Shown piece by piece: positions 1 through 8,521 of a stretch of DNA of 64,000 nt. The DNA is from Simmondsia chinensis (Eukaryota > Streptophyta > Magnoliopsida > Caryophyllales > Simmondsiaceae). Numbering within the stretch: position 1 is the first letter of the stretch; each line of letters begins with the position of its first letter. The notes beneath the pieces were generated by a model, which was not told where the DNA came from, made no database searches, and saw nothing but the letters and a program-made list of their open reading frames with translations. Both the position numbers and the translations under genes were made by a program. The stretch lies in NCBI GenBank assembly GCA_018398585.1, contig JAGTTD010000005.1, positions 5,387,355-5,451,354 of the forward strand, in the 5' to 3' direction.

Positions 1-1184
1 ACTAAGAAATACCTATCAAAAATTTATCACTTAAGTACCTTAAGGCTCCATTTGTTTCGGGGGAAAACCACATTCTAGGAAGTGGTTTTCCCCTTTTCCT
101 TTATTTGGCACATCATTAGCATAAGGAAAAGGTTTTCCGACGGAAAACCTTTTCCCTCAAATGAGGGAAATTGACTTCACTTTCAAAATGGGGGAAGTCG
201 TGATTTTAAGTGGCTCAGAAACCTTGGCAGCTATCATCATGCAAATCAAGATCAAATCAAAACAAACCAGGCTGTATTGTAGACATTTAACGTCAATAAC
301 GGACAAGAATTAGACTAAATAATTAAAAGCAGTTTGGACACTACTTTATTATTGTTGCAAAAGAACAACTTTAATTAAGTTGAATTGTTAAATTATATTA
401 TAGAAGGAAATGATCTACGTAATATTTTATTTTCTTACTTCATACATGTTGTATTATTACTTATGTTGTCCTACAAAAAGATATAAAATAATTGGTGAAT
501 TTTTTTTTAAAACATACACGAAGACATCACAATGAAGAATTAAGTTTTCCTTTGAAACAAACAACAGAAAACCCCACTCGGAATTTATATTTCCTTGGAA
601 AACCTTTTACGAAGAAAAATTAATTCTTAGATTCTACTTTTCCGTCAAAACAAACGGAGCCTAAGTCCAAATTAGTAGAATTTTTGTCAAAATCTGGCTA
701 ATTTTCATAAAGAAATATGAAATTAATAGTACGATAATATATATGACTCATATCAATATTTTTGCCAAAAGTTCATTGAATAACGAAGAATTAACCAAAT
801 TTGATGGAAAATACATATACATATTCAAAATTATATTTATGCAACATTTTTAGGTAAAAAATTTCATATTTCAATGAAGAATGCCTTTATATTGTCAAAA
901 ATATGTTCTACTATATTTTGCAACAAAAATATGTAGGCTTTCAGCAAAAATTACCTAATTGCTATAACTTTTAAACTTTAATACTTGAGGATAATTTTTT
1001 TTGAATTTTAGGATATCCCATTGTAGTACATTGGAATGTCAGCTACCTAAATGATAAAAGATCACGTCCAGTATACCAAAGTCATAAATTTACTATAGTT
1101 TATACATATGATATACAATTATTATGCTGTACAAATTAATTAATGTAATATGTAAGAATGGCTCATATTATATTTGCTATGTCC
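1..1184 (-). repeat. Inverted partial copy of the array unit, interrupted by a MITE
   Basis: Bases 1-43 and 662-1184 match, in reverse orientation, the part of the tandem unit at about 4977-5530 (for example the segment around the motif ACTCATATCAATATTTTTGCC). The match is diverged, so this is an older copy than the array units. It runs into the same 5S-like segment that sits beside it in the units. With the direct copy starting at 1846 it forms an imperfect large inverted repeat. No gene is seen here. Confidence 0.75.
44..661. mobile_element. Tourist/PIF-Harbinger-type MITE
   Basis: The ends are inverted repeats: the left begins GGCTCCATTTGTTTCG and the right, read in reverse, begins GGCTCCGTTTGTTTTG. 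The flanks are TAA (41-43) and TAA (662-664). The empty site is visible in the array units (near 5500), where a single TTAA stands at the same place. A 3-bp TAA duplication and a GGC..TGTTTG terminus are typical of Tourist-like elements. There is no coding capacity, so it is non-autonomous. Confidence 0.85.
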
Positions 1185-1377
1185 AGGGTACCAACAAGCA
1201 AGCACCGGATCCTATTAGAACTCCGAAGTTAAGTGTACTTGGGCGAAGTAGTATCAAGATGGGTGACCTCCTGGGTAGCCCTTGTGTTGCACCCCTCAAG
1301 TTGGGGGATCTCGGAAATAACCTCCTTAGGCGAGAGCCCTTGAGGCATCGGGAATGTTGCTCTTTTTTTTTTTTTTT
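1185..1377 (+). mobile_element. 5S rRNA-headed SINE (old copy)
   Basis: About 115 bp at the 5' end read like plant 5S rRNA, including AGCACCGGATCC, AACTCCGAAGTTAAG, GATGGGTGACCTCCTGGG and GTGTTGCACCCC. This is followed by a short non-5S tail with TTGGGGGATCTCGGAAA and GAGAGCCCTTGAGGCA, then a T-rich run. The head retains sequence matching the 5S internal promoter (A box and C box). It is not a functional 5S gene: it stands alone, has substitutions, and continues into the SINE tail. In the array units only the 5S part of this same insertion survives. Confidence 0.75.
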
Positions 1378-1389
1378 TCCTTAGCTAGT

Positions 1390-1830
1390 TTTTCAACCAC
1401 CATCCATTTCTTTACTTTATTATAAGAGGTTGTAATTAGTGTTCGGCTAGAACCATTCATATTTTGGTTAAGTCTGGCCTATAAACACCTATTGTAGAAT
1501 GTTAGAAAAATAACACCAGATAGAGAGAAACACATTAGTTTAAGCTTTTACATCTTCTCCCTTTTTAATTAAGCGTTGTATCATTTTGCTTAGTTTATTC
1601 TCATTGTCACATTATATTGAGAATTTTGTTGAGAGAATTTTCTGACCTCTTTATATCTTTAAGACATTAATCATTACATATTCTTCCTTTATTTAAACTG
1701 GATAAGATATATCAATTTCTGTGTTTACAATCTTTCCGTTTCATATTACATCTTTGGGCTTGGGTTATATTCAATGTCAGTATTAAAGACGTTCCCCAAA
1801 CCATTCAAATTGGTATCAGAGTCTACATTT
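1390..1830 (+). mobile_element. Copia-type LTR fragment with primer-binding site
   Basis: TGGTATCAGAG at 1811-1821 is the usual initiator tRNA-Met primer-binding site of plant copia elements. It lies just after a CA (1806-1807) that would be the end of an LTR. Upstream, CCTATAAACACC near 1480 could be the LTR TATA box. No gag or pol follows, because the element is cut at about 1845 by array-type sequence. The 5' end of the LTR is not clear. Confidence 0.5.
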
Positions 1831-2931
1831 TTGTGTAAAAAATAGAAAGGCATCCTTTATTGAAATATGATATTTTTTACCCAAAAATGCAGCATATATA
1901 TATATATATGTACTTTCCATAAAATTTGGTTAATTTTTCGTTATTCACTGAACTTTTGGTAAAAATATTAATATGAGTCATATATATTATCATACAATCA
2001 ATTTTGTATTTCTTTGTGAAACTAGCCAGATTCCAACAAAAATTTTACTAATTTCAACGTAAGGTACTTTGGTGATAAATTTTTTGAAACTTCAAGTACT
2101 TAGGTGATAAATTTTTGAAACCTCAGGTCTTTCTTAGTATATATTGAAATTTTAAAGTATTCAAATGATGAACGCTCGAATTTTAGAGTACCTATATAAT
2201 AAATTTCTTGAAATATATGATTAAATTATTTTCAATGTATTTATTATACTGTTTGTTAAATTATAGTTTTTATTTTTAATTAGAATTGTACTTTATATTG
2301 TGTCACTTTCTTTTAATCGTAATACTTTGGCGGAGTTGTTTTATTAATAAGGAACTCAAAAGTGTTACTTATTTGTTTTTTACTTTAATTTAGTCATAAA
2401 TACACGTTATTTAACAATGTTTGGGTCAATTGGGTGTGAGAATTTCGAGTTTTGAGTAAGTTAAGATTGTGTTTGGTTGAGGTCGAGCCCCTTTGGGCTT
2501 GAGTTTCAAGCGACATCGAATTGAGTTTTAATTGGGTCGGCTCATTCCATGTTTGAGTCATTCCTAATTTTAGGCTATTCGGGTTGGCCATTTTGGGTTT
2601 TAAGTTAGCACGGGTCGAGTTTGAGTTAATTTAGGTCATTTTGAGCTTGAAATAACTCGGTTTTTGGTCAATCAGATTGTGTCATTTCAAATTTTTGATT
2701 ACTTGGATCAAGTTTTTGCAAGAAGCGGGCTCCGTCAGTTATTGCAAGTTTGATGATGTAAGTTTCAGGTCAATATGTCGAGTTACATCGAGTCTCGGAT
2801 CAACTTAATTTGGTCACATTCTAGGCAGGTAGATTCATTTTTGGATTTCATCTAATCACATCTTGTTATATCATATCGAATGGGATATTTTATTAGCATT
2901 TTATGGGTATATAATATTTGGATTCTAATCC

Positions 2932-3001
2932 TCAATTTGTCCCAATGGTTAAGGTGGCAGTTGCCCGACCTCGAGACACCAGTTCGAATCTGGCATCCCC
3001 C
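2932..3001 (+). mobile_element. tRNA-like segment, probable tRNA-derived SINE relic
   Basis: A box-A-like stretch (TGTCCCAATGGTTAAGG) is followed about 35 bp later by a perfect B box (GTTCGAATC, 2982-2990), the spacing of a tRNA-type pol III promoter. No cloverleaf can be drawn, so it is not a tRNA gene. Copies stand at the same place in every unit: 8248-8317, 11581-11648, 14902-14969, 18222-18289, 21543-21610 and 25576-25643. The ends of the parent SINE are not clear. Confidence 0.5.
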
Positions 3002-3166
3002 TCCCCCAAGCATTACCAATGTAAAAGAAGTATATAATATTTGTATATGAGATCAAAGAAACCAAATCTATCTTCTAACATCGGGAAAATAGACGGGAAA
3101 CGGATGTGAATGGCTTTTGGTATATATTTATAATAGGAATAAACATAAACATATGTTAAGTTCGAG

Positions 3167-3291
3167 TGCCCGTGATTGCTGGGTTTTTGTGGTTTGTTTC
3201 TTTTTGATCTCTTGGATTTGTCCTTTCTCACTATAAGGACTTGTTCTATCCTTTTTGATCAATAAAATTTTAATTATCAAAAAAAAAAAAA
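3167..3291 (+). mobile_element. LINE 3'-end fragment with poly(A)
   Basis: A 125-bp piece ends in AATAAAATTTTAATTATC followed by a run of A (3279-3291). The end resembles the 3' end of the LINE inside the hAT element (TTTAATTATC plus poly(A) near 8040). Other units instead carry about 20 bp of unique sequence here (compare 25810-25829), so the insertion appears to have replaced a small target deletion. Confidence 0.6.
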
Positions 3292-3363
3292 TCATATATT
3301 TCCCTTCAAAATTGACAGTACAAGATATTGAGAACCATAGTGTAACGCTAGTGTCCAGTCTGA

Positions 3364-3732
3364 TCAGGCTTGCGTAGCAGGACGGGAGGCGACACTAGGA
3401 CTAAAGCCACATTGTTGCTTGATGAAGGGGGGCAGGAGAGGTGATACAGGCAACAACTTGGACCAACAGTTGTCATCAACTTCAGAAATAACCTTGCAAC
3501 AAACCGGACCCAATCTAAACTGCATCTTGCCAAATGAGGTTAATATCTCCACCAAACAAGCAGGTGCATTTTGAATAGATTCCAAGCACTTTTGGGGATG
3601 GATGTCCTTTTCCGGCCACTGTAGACCGATTGGGGCACCAACTGGTGGTGGGATCGCCAACCCCTTTTGTAACACCAGTGCGGCGCATGAAAGAACCATA
3701 AGAATAAAAAGTGGGTTTGAAGCCTTAACCAT
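3364..3732 (-). CDS. ECA1/EC1-type prolamin-like secreted cysteine-rich protein, copy 1
   Basis: An intronless 122-residue protein. Residues 1-26 form a signal peptide (short K-containing start, then a hydrophobic core ending LQKGLA). The mature part has six cysteines, C49, C59, C78, C79, C89 and C108, spaced C-x9-C-x18-CC-x9-C-x18-C, with LGPVCCK and NCW. That is the pattern of the prolamin-like domain (PF05617, ECA1 gametogenesis-related family), which includes egg-cell-secreted EC1 proteins. Family members are secreted, and some act in gamete signalling. The ATG is the first in frame and directly precedes the signal peptide. Copy 1 differs from the inner copies at a few sites (VEIL for VEML, QCGF for QCAF, ATQA for ATKA). 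The role in reproduction is inferred from the family only; a lipid-transfer or defence role is an alternative. Confidence 0.85.
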   Translation of the reverse strand: MVKASNPLFILMVLSCAALVLQKGLAIPPPVGAPIGLQWPEKDIHPQKCLESIQNAPACLVEILTSFGKMQFRLGPVCCKVISEVDDNCWSKLLPVSPLLPPFIKQQCGFSPSVASRPATQA

Positions 3733-3825
3733 TATTTTTCTATTACTATTTATTTTGTATGATGTTTTATTAGAAAACGAAGACTACTGATTTTGTTTGT
3801 GTATTGCAGGAGGCAAAGTATGAGG

Positions 3826-3833
3826 ATTTTATA
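3826..3833 (-). promoter_or_regulatory. TATA box of array gene copy 1
   Basis: TATAAAAT on the minus strand lies about 95 bp upstream of the ATG. This would give a 5' leader of roughly 60-65 nt with no upstream ATG. The same box occurs before the other minus copies: 9044-9051, 12370-12377, 15691-15698, 19011-19018, 22332-22339 and 26364-26371. All copies therefore keep a plausible core promoter. Confidence 0.7.
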
Positions 3834-4865
3834 GTACGACATAGACATACGTTTTTTTTCCAATTTGGAGGAAACTCCTGCTTAGTTATTATGGTATTTA
3901 ATTGGATTATTGAATAAATTTTCTATATTAAATAGATGCTTCAGTTACTCTTATGTATTAAACTAAGTTGTAGAAAAATATATGAAAATACAAATACAAG
4001 TTTTATTTATATCTTGATTTCGGAATTGGATGTGAACTTGTCTTACTGCCTTGATTGATCGTCTTGGGAATCGCATAAAATAACTAAGTGCGCTATTAAG
4101 GTCCTTTACTTTTCAGGTCACCAAGGCCTAGAATTTGAGATTAACTTCAGAGAGAGATTAAGGACTTGTTTGGCATTGTTGTAAAAAAATAGCTTTTTCC
4201 TGAAGCACTGTTTGTAAAAACATATTGTTTCAAATAAGCAGTTTGTGTTTGGAGCAACCAGTAAAGAAGCGCTTATTGTAATATTGTGAGTATTTGCCCA
4301 ATACTTAAAAGGTGCTTTTTTCTATAGGGTTTGTCTAACAAGTGCCCAATGGGCACATGTTAAAGTTCATTAATTGCATCCTAATTATTTTATTTTGTAA
4401 TAAAAATAAAGAATCTTATTATAATTTTAGGAATTATATGCAATATTCTCCAATTAAATTATCATGCATTAATTATGAGATTAATAATTCATAACATTGT
4501 GTTGATAAATCACAAAAAAAGAAGAGTAATTAAGTACAATTAATATACCTATGTTAGAAAAATCTTTTTTTCTTAAAAATTAAATAGAAGACATTAACAA
4601 AAGTCTTTTACTGTTGAAAACAATCACCCAAGAACCATTTTAAATATTTAATATGTTTTTGAAATATTTATTTCTTGCATTATTTAAAATATTTTCTAAA
4701 CATATAAAATATCTTTTAAATATTTAAACTAATTTTAATGTTTTTAAAATATTTTTTCAATATAAATCATGATTTCCTTAAAGTGTCTGAATGACGCAGG
4801 CAAAGAGAAAACTAATGAAATAACCTTATCTTCTTCTTCGATCTTGACATCTAGACTTTCCAAGA

Positions 4866-4976
4866 GGGGTGCAACACGAGGACTTCCCAGGAGGTCACCT
4901 ATCTTGGTGCTACTCTCGTCCAAGCACGCTTAACTTTGGAGTTCTAATGGGATCCGATGCTTGTGTGTTGGTGCCC
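4866..4976 (-). mobile_element. 5S rRNA-like segment in array unit (SINE head)
   Basis: Read on the minus strand, about 110 bp match plant 5S rRNA from near its 5' part to the terminal TTGCACCCC, with AGTTAAGCGTGCTTGG and GGTGACCTCCTGGGAAG. Other array copies are at 10090-10200, 13411-13521, 16731-16841 and 20052-20162; unit 6 has lost it by deletion. The SINE tail seen at 1302-1377 is absent and sequence jumps to the gene-upstream region, so a rearrangement breakpoint lies at the 5S end. It is not a 5S gene cluster: there is one diverged copy per 3.3 kb. Confidence 0.8.
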
Positions 4977-6343
4977 TATATATCGCAAATAGAATATGAG
5001 CCATTCTTCACATATTACGTTAATTAATTTGTACAACATAATAATTATATATAATACATATAAACCATAGTAAATTTATGACTTTAGTATACTGGACGTG
5101 ATCTTTTATCATTGAGGTAGCTGACATTCCGATGTACTACAATGGGATATCCTAAAATTCAAATAAAAAATTATCCTCAAGTATCAAAGTTTAAAAGTTA
5201 TAGCAAGTAGGTAATTTTTGTTGAAATCCGACATATTTTTGTTGCAAAATATAGTAGAACATATTTTCGACAATATAAAGGCATTCTTTATTGAAATATG
5301 ATATTTTTTTACCCAAAAATGTTGCATAAATATAATTTTAAATATATATATGTATTTTCCGTCAAATTTGGTTAATTCTTCGTTATTCACTGAACTTTTG
5401 GTAAAAATATTGATATGAGTCATATGTATTATTGTACTATCAATTTCATATTTCTTTATGAAAATTAGTCAGATTTTGACAAAATTCTACTAATTTGGAC
5501 TTAAGGTACTTAGGTGATAAATTTTTGAAACCTCAGGTATTCCTTAGTATATAATAAAATGTTAAAGTCTTTTAAATGATGAATGCACAAATTTTAGAAT
5601 ACCTAGTTAAATTTCATAAAATATATGATTAAATATGTTTTCTATGTATTTATTATACTGTTGGTAAAACTATACTTTTTATTTTTAATTAGAATTATAC
5701 TTTATATTTTGTCGCTTTCTTTTTATTGTAATACTTTGGTGGAGTTGTTTTATTAATAAGGAACTCAAAAGCGTCATTTATTCGTTTTTACTTTAATTTA
5801 GTCATAAATACACATCCTTTAATAATATTTGGGTCAATCGGGTGGGGGAATTTCGAGTTTTGAGTAAGTTAAGGTCGTGTTTTGATTTGGTCAAGCCACT
5901 TCGGGTACAAGTTATCTTGAGTTTCAGGCCACATCGAGTTGAGTTTTAGTTGGATCGGCTCATTCCATGTTTGAGTCATTCCTAATTTTAGGCTATTCGG
6001 GTTGGCCATTTTGGGTTTTAAGTTAGCATGGGTCGAGTTTGAGTTAATTTAGGTCATTTCGAGCTTGAAATAACTTGGCTTTTTGTTCATTCAGGTTGTG
6101 TCATTTCAAATTTTTGATTACCGCGTGTTGGATCAAGTTTTTGCAAGAAGCGGGCTCCGTCAGTTATTGCAAGTTTTGAGTGATATAAGTTTCAGGTCAA
6201 TATGTCGAGTTACATCGAGTCTCGTCATCAACTTAATTTGGTCACATTCTAGGCGGGTAGATTCATTTTTTGATTTCAACTAATCATATCGTGTTATATC
6301 ATATCGAATGGGATATTTTATTAGCATTTCATGGGTATATAAT

Positions 6344-8224
6344 TAGGGGTGAAAAACAATCGGTCCAAACCTGTGGACCGGACCGGACCAGCCATTTCAA
6401 TCAAGGATCGGATCGGACCGGACCGACCATATATCTGTCCGGTCTTCGGTCCTAGTATATGGGCTTAATTGGTCTTCGGTCGGGTCCGGTCCAAGACCGG
6501 AAGACCCGAAGACCTAACCGAAGACCAATCAACATCAATTACGCATTAAATATTTTGGGTAAATAATTTTAATATATAATTAATATATAATGTATGTATC
6601 TAAAAATATTTAAATCTAAAAAAAATAAATATTTATTTTTTACTATTTAATAATTATATAGAAATCCCGTATACCCAACTAGAAATAGGAAAAAATCGCA
6701 GAAATGGGCATTTGGGATGGCATCGAGTGGAAGTGGAACTTCACTTGGAGAAGACGATTATTTGTCTATGAGAACGAAATGAAACAACACATGGAAGATA
6801 TGGTGGGCCCGGTGTTCATTTGTACCGATAAATCAGGTAAAAATTTGTTGGAGGTTCGAAACTAAAGGTCAGTATACGACCAAATCTTGTGTGAGGCACT
6901 AATGTTCCGTAAAGCTCATTCGTCTTCAAACATGGTAAAGAGAGTTTGGAAAGGCTATGTCCTTCCTAGAGTGGAACTTCTCACATAGATGGTCCTAATC
7001 AAGAAGATAAACACGAGAGACAGACTTGTGAGGCTTGGCATTCTTCATCCTAATCAATCGATTTGCCCTCTGTGCCACTCTGAGGAAGAAACAGTTCAGC
7101 ACCTGTTTGGTTGGTGTTTGGTTTCATGGCGGCTATGGGAACTGGTGTGCTACGGGTGGAGAATCACTCTTGTGATGGCTGCAGCTATGAAATCTTGGTT
7201 TGAGTCATGGCTCAATGTTCCATTTTCGAGTTTTAAACGAAAGGTTTGGGTTACACTCTTCTTTGCGGTTATTTGGACCTTATGGAATTATAGAAACGAA
7301 GTCATTTATAAAGCCAAGACCTTATCTATTCAAGAGCTTTTTGATCTCGTTAAAGTTAGACTTTGCGTTTTGGATGTCTGCATGGGTGAGTAGCTCACCT
7401 CATCCATTAGAGTACATCGTAGAAAACATCGATTCAATTCAATCTTGGGCGGAGCCGAGCCCACAGAGGCAGTGTGTTAGCTGGAGGCCTCCTAGAGCCG
7501 GCTTGCTTAAATGGAACCCCGATGGATCGTCGTTGGGTAAGCCGGGACCTTCTAGTATTGGGGGGATCCTTAGAGACCATTGTGAAAGAGTAGTAGCCAT
7601 TTTTTCAGTCCAAGCTGGGGTCATGGAATCCAACCAAGCGAAAATTGAAGCTATTTGCTACGCACTTGATATGTCAGTGAGGAAGGAAAATATGAGGAAT
7701 GTTGAAATCGAGGTAGAATCTGATTCGGCAAATGCAATAGGATGGTCAACGGAATGGAAGCGATCCCGTGGAAACTGAACTTTCTTATGAAGAAGATCAC
7801 GTTTTACAAGTAATTCTTCCCGATCAATATCTTTCACTCACACACTTCGTGAAGCTAATTCTCATGCTGACTCATTAGCTAAGAGTGGGGTGTTTAGAAG
7901 GGGCCCACGTGTGGTTTGCTTAAGTTGTGCGCGTTTGTTGGATGCTCATTGTTTCTTTCTGAGTTTTATGTCCTATGTGACTCATTCGAGCATTCCCTGT
8001 ATACCTTTCGACTGTCCAAATAAAAGTTTAATTATCAAAAAAAAAAAAAATTGTAAATTATATTATTATCGTTATTTTCTAATTTTTAACTTTCGCATGG
8101 AAATATTTTTCTTCTTATAATTGCAATTGTTAGATAAAAATCGGTCCAGTCTTTGATCTCCTGATTTGACATACTTCAGTCCTCAGTCCGGTCCGATCCG
8201 GTCTTGGACCAATGTGCACCCCTA
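6344..8224. mobile_element. hAT-type non-autonomous element, copy A
   Basis: The left end is TAGGGGTG and the right end CACCCCTA, followed inward by CGGTCC-rich stretches that are also inverted. The element is flanked by a perfect 8-bp duplication, TATATAAT, at 6336-6343 and 8225-8232. Units 2-5 have a single TATATAAT at this point, which is the empty site. An 8-bp duplication and TAGGG terminus are typical of the hAT superfamily. There is no transposase; the interior is a LINE remnant. Confidence 0.9.
6660..8050 (+). pseudogene. 5'-truncated L1-type LINE remnant (zinc-knuckle and RNase H region)
   Basis: The remnant starts inside the reverse-transcriptase C-terminal region (WNFTWRRRLFVYENE, near 6740, partly out of frame). 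It continues with a zf-RVT-like segment at 6989-7393 (RLGILHPNQSICPLCHSEEE, HLFGWC). An RVT_3-type RNase H region follows, readable in a second frame to 7778 (KWNPDGSS, GGILRD, ESDSANAI) and in a third near 7860 (ANSHADSLAK-like). Poly(A) lies at 8037-8050. At least two frame changes and stops make it dead. It lies wholly inside the hAT element, so it was inserted into or carried by it. The 5' boundary is approximate. Confidence 0.8.
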
Positions 8225-8521
8225 TATATAATATTTGGATTCCAATCCTCAATTTGTCCCAATGGTTGAGGTGGCAGTTGCCCGACTCCCGAGACACCAG
8301 TTCGAATCTGGCATCCCCCTCGCCCCAGCAATACCAATGTAAAAGAAGTATATAATATTTGTATATGAGATCAAAGAAACCAAATCTATCTTCTAACATC
8401 GGGAAAATAGACGGTAAACGGATGTGAATGGCTTTTGGTATATATTTATAATAGGAATATAACATAAACATATGTTAAGTTTCGAGAAAGTAAAAAATTC
8501 ATGATATCATATATTTTCCTA

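Larger units (their letters stand above)
1846..3305 (+). repeat. Partial array unit (unit 0), diverged
   Basis: This segment is colinear with the distal part of the tandem unit (compare 5275-6343 plus 8225-8521). It ends directly before the 3' end of the first array gene. It lacks the hAT element found at the matching site of unit 1. It holds the tRNA-like segment and a short LINE 3' fragment (both listed). Its substitutions resemble unit 6 more than units 2-5. No gene is seen in it. Confidence 0.8.
3306..8521. repeat. Array unit 1 (contains the hAT element)
   Basis: The unit begins at TCAAAATTGACAG just 3' of the array gene; that landmark recurs at 8522, 11850, 15171, 18491, 21812 and 25844. 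In order it holds the minus-strand ECA1-like gene and promoter, an AT-rich stretch (3850-4865) with a sequence starting GACTTGTTTGGCATTG, the 5S-like segment, a copy of the multi-repeat-TIR MITE family (about 4990-5640), pyrimidine-poor filler, the hAT insertion (6344-8224) and the tRNA-like segment. Without the hAT element its length is about that of units 2-5. Confidence 0.9.

Noticed and set aside
1124..1384. An 86-codon plus-strand frame across the 5S-like SINE.
   Set aside because: It is a translation of 5S-like sequence ending in a T run; there is no protein-coding signal.
4866..4976. 5S rRNA gene array, one per 3.3-kb unit.
   Set aside because: The sequences are diverged, truncated at the 5' side, far more widely spaced than plant 5S repeats, and join SINE bodies at other loci.
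5184..5423. A 79-codon minus-strand frame repeated identically in units 1-5 (also at 10408, 13729, 17049, 20370).
   Set aside because: It is identical only because the units are. It lies in a MITE-family copy, the older inverted copy at the window start does not keep it open, and its composition is AT-driven.
7200..7778. The 192-codon frame as a host RNase H gene.
   Set aside because: It is part of a truncated LINE with poly(A), needs frame changes to join the zinc-knuckle part, and recurs with the hAT element.
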